From positions 1 to 55,785 of the forward strand of contig CATMRP010000010.1 of the NCBI GenBank assembly GCA_950073835.1: 55,785 nt of DNA, written 5' to 3'. Source of the stretch: an uncultured Alteromonadaceae bacterium (GTDB lineage: Bacteria > Pseudomonadota > Gammaproteobacteria > Enterobacterales > Alteromonadaceae). The notes under the pieces were generated by a model, which did no database searches, had not been told where the DNA came from, and saw only the letters and a list, made by a program, of their open reading frames with translations. This document shows positions 1 to 9,126 of this stretch, in pieces; the first letter of the stretch is position 1; every line of letters begins with the position of its first letter. A program made the translations under genes and the position numbers.

Positions 1-776
1 TCACTTACGTTAACCGTCATGACTTTGGGTTGTACGGCCGGTCCAAACTGAGTGAAAGTCGCAACATCTGAGGCGTCGTGGCCAAAGGCAATAGCCACGC
101 GCGCACCGTCGGATGAGGGTTGAGTAGCGTCAAATGTGTACCAGCGACCGCCCACGTAGGCTTCAAACCAGGCGTGCATATCCATAGGGGTTAAGCCGTG
201 CAGGTAACCCACCACCATTCTGGCCGGAATACACAGGCTGCGGCACAGCGCGATACCCAAATGCGCTAACTCTCGGCATACGCCCTCGCGGGATTGGTTC
301 ACTTCGGTAGCGGATAACTGAAAGTAGAGTGAGTCAGGGTTAAAGTGCACATTGGTTCGGATCCAGTCTTCGATAGCCGCGACTTGTTCATAGCCGGGTA
401 CGCAATTGGTCACAATGCTGTGGGCCATTTCAACAAACCGGTCCGACTCACAGTAACGTGAAGGCAAAAGGTAGCCCAGTACTTCATTGGGGAGTGTGTC
501 GATCTCGTTGAAGCCTGCCCAGCGGTCACCTATCACCGCCGGTGACGTTAATACCTTAGCCGAGGTGCGTACTGAAAATGTGCCAACCGGCGCTACTAAC
601 CGCTGGCAGGAATTGCCAAAACTATCGTTATATTCAATCACCGGCACATTGGGTGAAATGGTGTAGGTTTGCTCGGCTACCCACTGATTAAAATCATTAC
701 GGGGCCGCAACATCAGTATAAACGGGGTAGGTGTTGTTATATCAAAGGTAAGACTGCATTCTGTGCTTAACCACAT
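1..776 (-). CDS. transglutaminase-like cysteine protease family protein (3' end outside window)
   Basis: Reading the minus strand from an ATG at 776 gives 258 codons with no stop before the window edge, so the C-terminus is missing. The N-terminal part (about residues 1-90) matches the beta-rich N-terminal region usual in bacterial transglutaminase-like proteins. The core holds the family triad: Cys in a segment REGVCRELAHLG, His in DMHAWFEAYVGG and Asp in TFDATQ. No signal peptide is visible, so it is probably cytoplasmic. Members of this family are thought to be peptidases or amidases; the substrate cannot be told. The ligase gene downstream of its start is on the same strand but separated by 340 bases. 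Confidence 0.85.
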   Translation of the reverse strand, partial: MWLSTECSLTFDITTPTPFILMLRPRNDFNQWVAEQTYTISPNVPVIEYNDSFGNSCQRLVAPVGTFSVRTSAKVLTSPAVIGDRWAGFNEIDTLPNEVLGYLLPSRYCESDRFVEMAHSIVTNCVPGYEQVAAIEDWIRTNVHFNPDSLYFQLSATEVNQSREGVCRELAHLGIALCRSLCIPARMVVGYLHGLTPMDMHAWFEAYVGGRWYTFDATQPSSDGARVAIAFGHDASDVATFTQFGPAVQPKVMTVNVS

Positions 777-1117
777 ACCCAGGGTATTTCCTTTTAAGTC
801 GTATGCCAAGCAACAATAAATAGTGCTTTAGCGTGAGTGTGTAAACAGCATCGGCGTTGCTAACTGGCTACTCATTGTTCGGGTAGCGTATTGTGATTGC
901 GATAGTTGCCGTTACTGAACCATTTTGCGTGTCTTGTAGGCTAGATGTCACCAGGCAAGGAATCGTGCAGTCTGATCAGTTTACGCCGTATGCACTGATT
1001 CGTTGCTGGTGTTTCTGGTTGTTATGCCTAGGATGGATCGTTTTGCACAGCTTGTACAGTCCAACAGGAAATAGCTGTCGGTTTGTAATCCTCAGTATTA
1101 TTACATATTGGCGTAAA
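777..1117. other. intergenic region, no gene recognised
   Basis: The stretch lies between the start of the transglutaminase-like gene and the stop of the DNA ligase gene. A 119-codon plus-strand frame crosses it and continues into the ligase gene, but its product has no recognisable domain, signal peptide or ribosome site. The part next to 776 must carry the promoter of the transglutaminase-like gene; I could not identify a convincing -35/-10 pair. Confidence 0.5.
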
Positions 1118-1978
1118 CTAATCCGGCGATGTGTGCTGAACGGGCGTGTCTTCTTCTGGCCGACTATGCAAAAAGCTCGCAAAACGCGGGATGCCGCGCT
1201 GGGTAAGACCATAATATTTATAGGTGACCCAGCTGCCTATTGCTGGTGGTGACTGGCGGTTGGCCAGGCTAAAGCCGCTGCCAATCTTAAACTGCTGGCC
1301 CTGGCGGGATTCCACCAAAAGCGAGCCCATCATGCCCGTGAACTTGCCTTTACCCGGCAGGTGGGCAAGCACTATGGCTTCATCGTCCTGATAGCGTTTG
1401 GCTTTTAATAAACCCGGGTTACGCCCCTGCTGATAATACGCCTGACGATGATGTAGCATGAGCCCTTCGCCACCTTGTTGAGTTAGGTTATTTAAGGTGT
1501 TTTCCAGCGCAGGTAGTGAATCCAAGGTGAATTGTTTAATCATTTTCAGGCTGGGGTTATTGGCTTGAGCTATTAGCTTTTGCATCCGTTCAACACGCGC
1601 TTCAAAGGGCAGGCCGGTAACAGGCAGGTCAAACACCATCATTTTAATTGCCTGCCAGCGTTCATCAGGGTGATGACTCAGCACGGTCGATGCAATTTCT
1701 TCAAAGTTGCCCCGCCTGCTCCACAGTTCACCATCCAGAGGCTCAGTCGGCCAGTTGTGGGTAAACCATGGGGGCGGGTAAATGGGGTTTCCGTTACGGG
1801 TTAGAAGCTGAGAGCCCGTCCAGCGTGCGCGAATACCGTCAAGCTTTTCACTCACCAGGTATTCACTGATGGCAATGTCACCCCTGTAGGACTCGGCCAG
1901 TTGTAGTGGGGCAGTTTGCGCTATTGCAGCGGCGCATAACAGCACACTTAGTAATAAAAGCAGTGGTCGGATAATCAT
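1118..1978 (-). CDS. periplasmic ATP-dependent DNA ligase (Lig E type)
   Basis: 286 residues. The N-terminus (MIIRP, then about 14 hydrophobic residues ending AIA/Q) is a signal peptide, so the enzyme is exported, as in the minimal Lig E ligases of Gram-negative bacteria. Nucleotidyltransferase motifs are in order: motif I EKLDGIR with the adenylated Lys45, RNG at 61-63 (motif Ia), LDGEL at 81-85 (motif III), EGLMLH at 171-176 (motif IV) and LLKAKRY at 190-196 (motif V), followed by a short OB-fold domain. Length fits the family, which consists of only the catalytic and OB domains. The reaction is ATP-dependent sealing of nicks; a role in handling extracellular or incoming DNA has been proposed for the family but is not shown here. 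Confidence 0.92.
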   Translation of the reverse strand: MIIRPLLLLLSVLLCAAAIAQTAPLQLAESYRGDIAISEYLVSEKLDGIRARWTGSQLLTRNGNPIYPPPWFTHNWPTEPLDGELWSRRGNFEEIASTVLSHHPDERWQAIKMMVFDLPVTGLPFEARVERMQKLIAQANNPSLKMIKQFTLDSLPALENTLNNLTQQGGEGLMLHHRQAYYQQGRNPGLLKAKRYQDDEAIVLAHLPGKGKFTGMMGSLLVESRQGQQFKIGSGFSLANRQSPPAIGSWVTYKYYGLTQRGIPRFASFLHSRPEEDTPVQHTSPD

Positions 1979-2047
1979 TCGTCGGTCCGGACTAAAAACA
2001 CCAGTGTAGAGGGTTTAGTACTCCTGAATACTGGGCCTTGGAATGGT

Positions 2048-2947
2048 TTAGCGCGGTTGGCAGTTAAGATAGCGCTTTAGGCTTTTAGGCGTCACACCGG
2101 TTTGCCGTTTTACCACGCGGGATAAGTGGCTTTGATCGCTGAAACCTGCGGCATCAGCAATATCAACTAGCTTTTGCCCCTTAGTCAGCAGATCACGAAC
2201 CCGCTGCACTCGCCGTGATTCAATATAGCGGTGCACAGAGGTATAAAATAACTGGCGAAATGCCCGGGCAAAGTGAAACTCGCTGAGCCTCACCGTACTG
2301 GCTATGTCTGCAATGGTGATGGAGTGTTACAGGTTGTCTTCAATATATTGCTGCACGGTTTTTTTGCTACGTAAACTCAAACCACCAAAAATGCGTACCT
2401 TCCGGGCTGCCCGGTGCGACTGCATCTTACATAATTCGGCAAACACGTCCTGGACTACCGATTGAATGTGAAGCTGGTGGATGTCGTCACGCCAGTCCTG
2501 AGGCTGCCCCAGTTGCTGCAGGGCAGCTGTCAGCGCGCCATGGTGCAGAAAAGAGTGGTCCGGCAGAGCAAATAAGCGGGGCTCTAGATCCAGCTCCCGG
2601 GCAATAAACTCGCGCAGGTGATTGTCGGTAAAATACACGTGAGTAAACTCAAAACGCCCCTGAATTTCCCATACCGATTCCTGCTGCTGGGGGATTATAC
2701 AAATTGCATCCTTAAAGCCATTACGCTGTGAGCGTTGCCCATCAAGGCGGTAAGTTTGCTCACCGCCCGCGGTGTAAAGCGAGATCGTGTGTACTTCATC
2801 GGTATGATAACTCACTCTGTCCAGCTCGTTCTGCCAGGCAGCCAGGCGGATATCACCGGGCAGGCGCAATTCCCCTCTGAGTGTGGCGTTAGAATGGGAT
2901 AAGGTATCGAAGATGGCTTGTTTCGTCATTGTTCTATTATTCATCAA
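2048..2947 (-). pseudogene. AraC-family transcriptional regulator interrupted by an in-frame TAA
   Basis: Starting at 2947 the frame encodes 206 residues of an AraC-type N-terminal sensor domain and ends with QQYIEDNL at a TAA (2327-2329). Translating on in the same frame gives HSITIADIASTVRLSEFHFARAF and a complete C-terminal AraC domain with both helix-turn-helix units (second one around GFSDQSHLSRVVKRQTG) to a natural stop at 2048. The two parts therefore form one 299-codon gene with a single nonsense codon just before the first DNA-binding helix; CAA to TAA by one transition would explain it. A product stopped there has no DNA-binding domain. A GTG at 2293 could in principle re-initiate the C-terminal part. 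It lies divergent to the DMT permease gene and may have regulated it. Confidence 0.85.
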
Positions 2948-3095
2948 CGCCGGAAGCGGGCAAAGGAGAATTTAACGCCAGGTGCGGGGAAAACATATAA
3001 TAACCGCAGGATCGTCCCAAAATGTCAGGAATGTCCCAGTTTTTCTGCGCTGCCAACGCTATGATTTCGGCTTTCCTTCTCTGTGAGTAAAGCTA

Positions 3096-3995
3096 ATGAC
3101 GCTTGTTTTATACGTGTTAACCGTTGCCATATGGGGGACCACCTGGCTGGCTATTTATTATCAGCTGGGCAATGTGGATGTTGTGGTGTCGGTGTTTTAT
3201 CGGTTCGGGCTGGCCACGGCGATTATGATCCCACTGGTAATGTTGCTGAAAAAAGGGCAGATTGGCAGTCGCCAGGATCAACTGTATTTTGTTGCTCAGG
3301 GAGCCTGCCTGTTTTCGCTGAATTTCATTTGTTTCTATTACGCCACCCGCTACATTCCGTCTGGTCTGGTATCCGTTATTTTTTGTCTTGCTACGCTCTA
3401 CAATGCCATTAACGGCAGGATATTCTTTAAAACCAAGGTTGAGCGCTATGTCTGGCTGGCGTCACTTTTTGGTGTCATTGGCCTGGCTTTGTTAATGGCG
3501 CCTGAAATTCGCCTCGACGACAGTTGGCTCAATACGCTTAAAGGTTGTGGTCTGGCGGCACTGGGTACCTTATTCTTTTCGTTTGGCAATATGATTTCAG
3601 TTCGTCATGGCAACGCGGGTATCACACCGCTGCAAAGTAATATGTGGGCCATGATGTACGGCACCCTATTGTTACTGGCCATTTGTTTGGTACGTGGTGT
3701 GCCTTTCGCGTGGGGCACAGGCGCTGAATACACGGTTAGCCTGCTTTATTTAGCGTTGTTTGGCTCTGTGATTGGCTTCACTGCTTATCTTACTCTGGTC
3801 AGTCGCGTTGGCCCGGGTACCGCGGCCTACACCACGGTACTTTTCCCGGTGGTTGCGCTGAGTTTGTCTGCTTTGTACGAGGGCTACCACTGGACTCATA
3901 GCAGCTCGGCGGGGCTATTGCTAATTCTGCTGGGCAATTATTTGATGGTCAATGAAGGCAGTTGGGTTATCCATCGTGCAGTAGTGCGAACTTGA
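3096..3995 (+). CDS. EamA-family (DMT superfamily) permease
   Basis: 299 residues with about ten hydrophobic membrane segments in two homologous halves, the hallmark of the drug/metabolite transporter EamA family. The start motif LTVAIWGTTWLAIYYQLG, with a tryptophan and glycine in the first membrane helix, is typical, and the second half repeats the pattern around LALFGSVIGFTAYLTLVSRVGPGTAAYTTVLFPV. These carriers export metabolites or amino acids across the inner membrane; the substrate is unknown. The start ATG has no strong ribosome site. It is divergent from the broken AraC gene, with 148 bases between them. Confidence 0.88.
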   Translation: MTLVLYVLTVAIWGTTWLAIYYQLGNVDVVVSVFYRFGLATAIMIPLVMLLKKGQIGSRQDQLYFVAQGACLFSLNFICFYYATRYIPSGLVSVIFCLATLYNAINGRIFFKTKVERYVWLASLFGVIGLALLMAPEIRLDDSWLNTLKGCGLAALGTLFFSFGNMISVRHGNAGITPLQSNMWAMMYGTLLLLAICLVRGVPFAWGTGAEYTVSLLYLALFGSVIGFTAYLTLVSRVGPGTAAYTTVLFPVVALSLSALYEGYHWTHSSSAGLLLILLGNYLMVNEGSWVIHRAVVRT

Positions 3996-4157
3996 TAATC
4001 GTTGCAGAGTGGCCTTTGAATGGCAAAATCTGAAGGTGAACAGCGCTAACGAGCTATTACGTTTTATTATGTTGTTAACACTAAATTTACTTATTCGCTG
4101 ACGGTAAAAATCCACAATGTTAGGCTCTGAGTGATGTGTTAATCATTGGAGTATTGC

Positions 4158-6263
4158 GTGCGAATTGTTGTCTGTTTATTGTTACTGCTCAGCACCCGGG
4201 TGATGGCGGTGCCGGATTTTAGCGGCGAAGATGGGTATCGTCTTTGGCAGCGCTACGATGTCATCGATGCGGCCTTGCCAGCCGCTAAGCTCGAAGTGGT
4301 TGGTCGCTCAGAAACCCACAATATTATTCGCGATGAATTCCGCCGGGCATTTGCTAACCGGGTGGATCGGTCGAGTGGCACCTTACTGGTACAAAAGATT
4401 ACCCCCGAACTTCAGACTCGTTTCAAGCTGCAGGCTGATGTTACCGCGCAACTAAGCGATGAGGGGTTTATTCTCAAGCGCCAGGGTAACGATATCCTCA
4501 TCACCGCAAAAACCGATATTGGTTTATTGTATGGCAGTTATCACCTGTTACGGCTGGTGTTTATACAGCAGCCACTGGATTCCTTGTCGGTACTGCAGAA
4601 TCCCAAAATTAAGCGCCGTTTACTGAATCACTGGGACGACCTCGACCGCCATACAGAGCGTGGCTATGCCGGTGAGTCGATCTTCGACTGGCATCGCCTG
4701 CCCCTTGATAAAGACCAGCGGTATTACGATTACGCCAGGGCGAATGCCAGCATTGGGATTAATGGCATGGTGCCAATCAATGTTAACGCCAATGCCCTGA
4801 TGCTGACCCCCATGTATTTACAGAAGGTCAAAGCCCTGGCTGACATTGTGCGGCCTTATGGCATCAAAATGTATTTGTCGATAAAGTTTAGTTCACCCCA
4901 ACAACTCGACGGGCTCAACACCTCCGACCCCCTCGACCCACAGGTACAGCAGTGGTGGAAAACCAAAGCGGCAGAAATTTATCAGCTCATCCCTGACTTT
5001 GGCGGCTTTCTGGTGAAAGCCAACTCCGAAGGACAGCCGGGCCCCGGCGATTATGGTCGCACACATGCCGAGGGCGCCAATATGCTGGCAAAAGCGTTAA
5101 AACCCCATGGTGGAGTAGTGTTTTGGCGGGCATTTGTGTATGCCAACGATCCGGCCATTGAGCGCAGTCTGCAGGCTTACGATGAGTTTGTGCCGCTGGA
5201 CGGTAAGTTTATGGACAACGTGATAGTGCAGGTGAAAAACGGCCCTATTGATTTTCAGCCGCGTGAGCCGTTCAGCCCGCTGTTTGGTGCTACACCAGAA
5301 ACGCCGCTGGCCATGGAATTGCAGATTACACAGGAATACTTAGGCTTTTCAACTCATTTAGCTTATTTGGGCACTTTGTTTGAGGAGGCGATGGATGCCG
5401 ATACCCATGTAAAAGGCCCCGGCTCAACCGTGGCTAAAGTGGTGGATGGTTCATTGTACAACCATCAGCTTACCGGTATCGCCGGGGTAGCGAATACCGG
5501 TATGCAGCGCAACTGGACCGGTCATATCTTTGCTCAGTCTAACTGGTATGCGTTTGGCCGGTTAGCCTGGGATCACACGTTAAGTGCAAAGCAAATTGCC
5601 AATGAGTGGATTAAGCAAACCCTTACCGTGCAACAACAAGCCGTGCGGCAGATAGAAGCCATCATGATGCCGTCTCGTGAATACGTGGTGGAATACATGA
5701 CACCACTTGGCTTGCATCACCTGATGGACTCCGGTCATCACTATGGGCCGGGCCCGTGGGTAGACAACCTGGGGCGCGCAGACTGGAATCCGGTGTATTA
5801 CCATCGCGCGGATAAACAGGGAATTGGCTTAGATCGCACCGCGTCGGGCACTAATGCTATCAGCCAGTATGCCCCTTACTGGCAACAGAAGTTCGCTAAT
5901 CCGGAATCGACACCGAAGGAGTTGTTGTTGTGGTTCCATCATTTGCCCTGGGATTACCAACTGACCAATGGTGAAACGTTATGGAACGAGCTGGTTCGGT
6001 ACTATTACCGTGGCGTTGATGGTGTTAGTGATATGCAACAGCGCTGGCAGCAGATAAAACCCTATATCGATGCCAACCAGTTTCGTCAGGTAGAAATGGC
6101 GCTGAGCATTCAGCTTAAGGAAGCTAAATGGTGGCGGGATGCCAGCGTGTTATATTTCCAGTCAATCGCCAAACGCCCTGTCCCTGAAGGCCTGGCTGAT
6201 CCTGAGGGTAACCTTAAAGAATATCAGTCGCGCAAATTCCCTTATGCGCCTGGGCAAGGTTAA
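4158..6263 (+). CDS. aguA: alpha-glucuronidase, glycoside hydrolase family 67
   Basis: About 701 residues, the usual length for GH67. The start is set at GTG 4158 because GGAG at 4148-4151 sits six bases upstream; a TTG at 4146 in the same frame lies over that ribosome site and is less likely. The N-terminus (RIVVCLLLLLSTRVMA) is a signal peptide, so the enzyme is exported. GH67 landmarks are the segment VKANSEGQPGPGDYGR, carrying the conserved catalytic acid Glu, and LDGKFMDNVIVQVKNGPIDF plus ELQITQEYLG, which hold the Asp and Glu described as the other catalytic carboxylates. It releases 4-O-methylglucuronic acid from xylo-oligosaccharides. No xylanase or uronate pathway gene lies beside it, so it stands alone here. 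Confidence 0.93.
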   Translation: MRIVVCLLLLLSTRVMAVPDFSGEDGYRLWQRYDVIDAALPAAKLEVVGRSETHNIIRDEFRRAFANRVDRSSGTLLVQKITPELQTRFKLQADVTAQLSDEGFILKRQGNDILITAKTDIGLLYGSYHLLRLVFIQQPLDSLSVLQNPKIKRRLLNHWDDLDRHTERGYAGESIFDWHRLPLDKDQRYYDYARANASIGINGMVPINVNANALMLTPMYLQKVKALADIVRPYGIKMYLSIKFSSPQQLDGLNTSDPLDPQVQQWWKTKAAEIYQLIPDFGGFLVKANSEGQPGPGDYGRTHAEGANMLAKALKPHGGVVFWRAFVYANDPAIERSLQAYDEFVPLDGKFMDNVIVQVKNGPIDFQPREPFSPLFGATPETPLAMELQITQEYLGFSTHLAYLGTLFEEAMDADTHVKGPGSTVAKVVDGSLYNHQLTGIAGVANTGMQRNWTGHIFAQSNWYAFGRLAWDHTLSAKQIANEWIKQTLTVQQQAVRQIEAIMMPSREYVVEYMTPLGLHHLMDSGHHYGPGPWVDNLGRADWNPVYYHRADKQGIGLDRTASGTNAISQYAPYWQQKFANPESTPKELLLWFHHLPWDYQLTNGETLWNELVRYYYRGVDGVSDMQQRWQQIKPYIDANQFRQVEMALSIQLKEAKWWRDASVLYFQSIAKRPVPEGLADPEGNLKEYQSRKFPYAPGQG

Positions 6264-6288
6264 ACACACTCTTAAGTACTGCATATGA

Positions 6289-6323
6289 AAGCGGTGATAC
6301 GGGCAACCCTGTCACCGCTTTTT
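6289..6323 (+). terminator. rho-independent terminator after aguA
   Basis: The arms AAGCGGTGA (6289-6297) and TCACCGCTT (6312-6320) pair perfectly; a short inner GGG/CCC pairing tightens the loop, and the right arm runs into a T5 stretch. It lies 26 bases after the alpha-glucuronidase stop and just before the ars promoter. Confidence 0.85.
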
Positions 6324-6328
6324 GGTGG

Positions 6329-6370
6329 TTGACATATGAAAAAACATATATATGATATTTCACATATGTG
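6329..6370 (+). promoter_or_regulatory. ars operon promoter with overlapping ArsR-type operators
   Basis: A near-consensus promoter is visible: TTGACA at 6329-6334, a 16-base spacer, and TATGAT at 6351-6356. Three related palindromes lie over or beside it: CATATG at 6333-6338 (overlapping the -35), CATATATATG at 6345-6354 (overlapping the -10) and CACATATGTG at 6361-6370. Their position just upstream of arsR suggests they are ArsR binding sites; occupation would block RNA polymerase. The binding itself is inferred. Confidence 0.75.
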
Positions 6371-6387
6371 TTTTGAGGTATATGTTA

Positions 6388-6723
6388 ATGATGCCATTAC
6401 AACTGTTCAAATGCCTGTCGGATCCCACCCGGCTGCAGTCGGTATTACTGATAAATCATTTCGATGAAGCTTGCGTCTGCGATCTTATTGCGGCGTTGGA
6501 ACTCGATCAACCCAAGGTATCCCGTCATCTGGCAGAGCTGCGTCGATGCGGCATATTGCAGGATGAACGGCGTGGCAAGTGGGTGTATTACCGGCTACAC
6601 GACGAGCTGCCTGAGTGGGCACTCGATGTTGTCCGTCTGGCCGCCGACAACAATCAGTCTTACTTTAGTAGCGCCATCAATAAACTTCATCAGTACCGGC
6701 AGCAAGGGCCGGGTTGCCAGTAA
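6388..6723 (+). CDS. arsR: ArsR-family arsenite-responsive repressor
   Basis: 111 residues from ATG 6388, chosen because GAGG at 6375-6378 sits nine bases upstream; an upstream ATG at 6352 lies inside the promoter and is unlikely. It is a winged-helix SmtB/ArsR protein: the helix with ACVCDLIAALELDQPKVSRH contains the CVC pair that binds As(III) in classical ArsR proteins, followed by the recognition helix (PKVSRHLAELRRCGIL) and wing (DERRGKWVYYRL). A further Cys lies near the C-terminus (GPGCQ). Binding of As(III) should release it from the palindromes upstream and induce arsR-arsC-arsH-acr3. Confidence 0.95.
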   Translation: MMPLQLFKCLSDPTRLQSVLLINHFDEACVCDLIAALELDQPKVSRHLAELRRCGILQDERRGKWVYYRLHDELPEWALDVVRLAADNNQSYFSSAINKLHQYRQQGPGCQ

Positions 6724-6747
6724 CGATAAATCAATCAAAGGTCTGTT

Positions 6748-7218
6748 ATGAAAATTCTGTATATTTGCACTCATAATCGCTGTCGTAGCATCTTATCTGA
6801 AGCTATCACCAATCACGTGTCGAGCGACAAAATTATTGCTCGTAGTGCCGGTAGTCAGCCATCCGGCGTGGTGCATCCGCTATCTTTACAGTATCTCACT
6901 GAAGCCGGGATACCAACCGAAGGGTTAATCAGTCAGTCATGGGATGAATTTGAGCGCTTCGAACCAGATGTAGTGGTGACTGTATGTGACTCAGCTGCCG
7001 GCGAAAGCTGCCCGGTGTGGTTCGGAAAGTCCGTTAAGGTGCACTGGGGGCTAAGTGACCCGTCTAAACTAGAAGGCAATGACGAACAAAAAGCAGCAGC
7101 TTTCCGTGCCTGTATCAGCGAAATCACCGAGCGAGTGAACCAATTACTGCCTCTCGCTGAAAAAAGCATGTCGCCAGATGAGCTCAGAGCCGAGCTGGCC
7201 GCTTTGGGAGCGCAATAA
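6748..7218 (+). CDS. arsC: arsenate reductase, LMW-phosphatase type
   Basis: 156 residues. The N-terminal P-loop [13 protein letters not shown] contains the CX5R motif (Cys7, Arg13) of the low-molecular-weight phosphatase fold, and the resolving pair is Cys80 and Cys88 in [12 protein letters not shown], as in thioredoxin-coupled ArsC enzymes. It reduces arsenate to arsenite in the cytoplasm using thioredoxin. The C-terminal 15 residues or so ([16 protein letters not shown]) extend beyond the usual core. It follows arsR by 24 bases and its stop overlaps the arsH start by one base (TAATG). Confidence 0.94.
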   Translation: MKILYICTHNRCRSILSEAITNHVSSDKIIARSAGSQPSGVVHPLSLQYLTEAGIPTEGLISQSWDEFERFEPDVVVTVCDSAAGESCPVWFGKSVKVHWGLSDPSKLEGNDEQKAAAFRACISEITERVNQLLPLAEKSMSPDELRAELAALGAQ

Positions 7219-7937
7219 TGAGCTTCGACGATTCTTCACTGCCCAATATAGATGAGTCGCAGCTGGATATCCCCAGTTTTGAAAAATGTCAGCACGAGGC
7301 TGCCACCCATGCACCGCGTATTTTGCTACTTTACGGTTCATTGCGAAAACGCTCTTTTAGTCGTTTAGTGATAGAAGAGTGCGCGAGACTGTTAAGCCGT
7401 ATGGGGGCTGAAGTGAAAATCTTTAATCCTCAGGGCTTGCCACAAACGGATACGGAAGACGAAAACCATCCTAAGGTGCAGGAGTTACGCTCGCTGATGA
7501 TGTGGTCTGAGGGGCAGGTGTGGTGTTCACCGGAGCGGCATGGCTCCATGACCAGCATCTTCAAGAGTCAAATAGACTGGGTGCCTCTAAGTGTAGGCAG
7601 TGTGCGCCCTACGCAAGGCAAAACACTGGCGGTAATGCAAGTGTGTGGTGGCTCTCAGTCATTCAATGTTGTGAACCAATTACGGGTGCTCGGACGCTGG
7701 ATGCGGATGGTGACCATTCCTAATCAGTCCAGTGTGGCCAAAGCTTTTATGGAGTTCGACGAGAACAACAGAATGAAGCCTTCGCCCTACTACAACCGCA
7801 TTGTGGATGTGATGGAAGAACTTATGAAATTCACTTTGCTGCTGCGCGCCAATAAGGACTATTTTGTCGACCGTTATTCAGAGCGCGTGGAGTCTGCCGA
7901 GAAGCTCAGTGAGCGGGTTAACCAGCGGTCTATTTAA
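7218..7937 (+). CDS. arsH: ArsH, NADPH-dependent FMN oxidoreductase for organoarsenicals
   Basis: 239 residues of the flavodoxin-like FMN reductase fold. The phosphate-binding loop is [13 protein letters not shown], and the segments [19 protein letters not shown] and [23 protein letters not shown] are characteristic of ArsH. Members oxidise trivalent methyl-arsenicals to the less toxic pentavalent forms with NADPH. The start ATG overlaps the arsC stop (TAATG), indicating translational coupling. Function is well supported by both sequence and the ars context. Confidence 0.95.
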   Translation: MSFDDSSLPNIDESQLDIPSFEKCQHEAATHAPRILLLYGSLRKRSFSRLVIEECARLLSRMGAEVKIFNPQGLPQTDTEDENHPKVQELRSLMMWSEGQVWCSPERHGSMTSIFKSQIDWVPLSVGSVRPTQGKTLAVMQVCGGSQSFNVVNQLRVLGRWMRMVTIPNQSSVAKAFMEFDENNRMKPSPYYNRIVDVMEELMKFTLLLRANKDYFVDRYSERVESAEKLSERVNQRSI

Positions 7938-7948
7938 GGAGGCAGGTA

Positions 7949-8965
7949 ATGGGATTATTCGAACGTTATTTATCAGTATGGGTCGGGCTCGCCATTATTA
8001 TGGGCATTGTGCTGGGCAGCCTGGCACCGGGCATATTCGCGGTTATCGCCGGTATTGAGTACGCCCACGTTAATCTGGTCATTGCGGTGCTTATCTGGCT
8101 GATGATCTACCCGATGATGGTACAGATTGATTTTTCGTCGTTAAAAGACGTGGGCAAAAAACCTAAAGGTCTGGCGCTAACCCTGATCATTAACTGGCTA
8201 ATTAAACCGTTTACCATGGCGTTGCTGGGCTGGTTATTCTTTAAAGGCTTATTTGCCGACTGGGTCGACCCGCAAACGGCAACCGAATACATTGCCGGGA
8301 TGATCCTGTTAGGCGTAGCGCCCTGCACCGCTATGGTATTTGTGTGGAGTCAGTTAACTAAAGGGGATGCTAACTACACCCTGGTACAGGTGTCGATTAA
8401 CGACATTATTATGATTTTCGCCTTCGCGCCAATCGCTGGTATGCTGCTTGGGGTCACCGATATCACCGTGCCTTGGGACACCTTATTTTTATCGGTAGTA
8501 TTGTATGTATTGATCCCGCTGGTTGCCGGTGCCATAACCCGTAAAAAGCTCGACAATGGTGATGACCATTCCCGCCTGAACCAGTTTCTGGCCACCATGA
8601 AGCCCTGGTCAATCATTGGTTTGCTGGCCACCGTGGTGTTGTTGTTTGGCTTTCAGTCAGAAACTATTCTTGATAAGCCCCAGGCCATCGTATTAATTGC
8701 TGTCCCGCTGTTAATCCAGACCTATGGTATTTTTGCCATTGCCTATTTTATTGCCAAACAACTTAAACTGCCCCATAGCGTGGCCGCCCCCGCGTGCATG
8801 ATAGGTACCTCAAACTTTTTTGAGCTGGCAGTTGCGGTTGCCATTTCGCTGTTTGGACTGCATTCCGGTGCGGCACTGGCCACCGTGGTGGGTGTACTGG
8901 TAGAAGTGCCGGTGATGCTGTCGTTAGTATGGTTTGCCAACCGCACCCGACATTGGTTTGACTAA
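7949..8965 (+). CDS. acr3: Acr3 arsenite efflux permease
   Basis: 338 residues with ten predicted membrane helices. The conserved Cys of Acr3 carriers is Cys126 in [24 protein letters not shown], and the NWLIKP and [13 protein letters not shown] segments are family signatures. It expels arsenite from the cytoplasm using the proton motive force. A clear AAGGAGG lies just before the ATG. Last gene of the ars operon; the long hairpin that follows probably ends the transcript. Confidence 0.95.
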   Translation: MGLFERYLSVWVGLAIIMGIVLGSLAPGIFAVIAGIEYAHVNLVIAVLIWLMIYPMMVQIDFSSLKDVGKKPKGLALTLIINWLIKPFTMALLGWLFFKGLFADWVDPQTATEYIAGMILLGVAPCTAMVFVWSQLTKGDANYTLVQVSINDIIMIFAFAPIAGMLLGVTDITVPWDTLFLSVVLYVLIPLVAGAITRKKLDNGDDHSRLNQFLATMKPWSIIGLLATVVLLFGFQSETILDKPQAIVLIAVPLLIQTYGIFAIAYFIAKQLKLPHSVAAPACMIGTSNFFELAVAVAISLFGLHSGAALATVVGVLVEVPVMLSLVWFANRTRHWFD

Positions 8966-8981
8966 GGAAAAATAAAGAAAA

Positions 8982-9043
8982 TAAAGGGGTCAGAGTACAT
9001 TATCGCCTTGGCGATAATGTACTCTGACCCCTTTAATTTTTTT
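8982..9043 (+). repeat. near-perfect 54-bp palindrome with GGGGTCAGAGTACATT core, probable ars terminator
   Basis: The left arm 8982-9007 and right arm 9010-9035 are exact reverse complements over 26 bases with only TT between them. Both contain the core GGGGTCAGAGTACATT (or its complement). The palindrome is followed by A and seven Ts (9037-9043), so RNA from the plus strand would fold into a 26-pair hairpin with a U tract: a strong terminator 16 bases after acr3. From memory, a very similar GGGGTCAGAGTA element recurs in many gamma- and betaproteobacterial genomes, often near IS200-like (RAYT) transposases, which suggests a mobile palindrome rather than an ordinary terminator. No transposase lies here. 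Confidence 0.85.
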
Positions 9044-9047
9044 GGTT

Positions 9048-9107
9048 AATATTACCCGGGTAATATTGATCTATTTTTGAGCGGGTGATATTTTTACCCA
9101 GGTAAAA
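9048..9107. promoter_or_regulatory. two TTACCCRGGTAA palindromic operators upstream of the DUF2239 operon
   Basis: TTACCCGGGTAA at 9052-9063 (within a 20-base perfect palindrome, 9048-9067) and TTACCCAGGTAA at 9094-9105 (within a 16-base palindrome) are 42 bases apart start to start, about four helical turns. They lie 20 to 75 bases before the first gene of the DUF2239-MATE-decarboxylase operon. Paired sites in phase are what a dimeric repressor binding cooperatively would use. The binding protein is not known. Confidence 0.7.
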
Positions 9108-9126
9108 TTAATCTGGAAGTAAAGTT

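Noticed and set aside
893..1252. 119-codon plus-strand frame between the transglutaminase-like and ligase genes
   Set aside because: No ribosome site or domain; Cys/Trp-rich composition looks like chance; it overlaps the well-supported ligase gene.
8982..9043. End of an insertion sequence
   Set aside because: No transposase, no second copy in the window and no target-site duplication; treated as a repeat/terminator instead.
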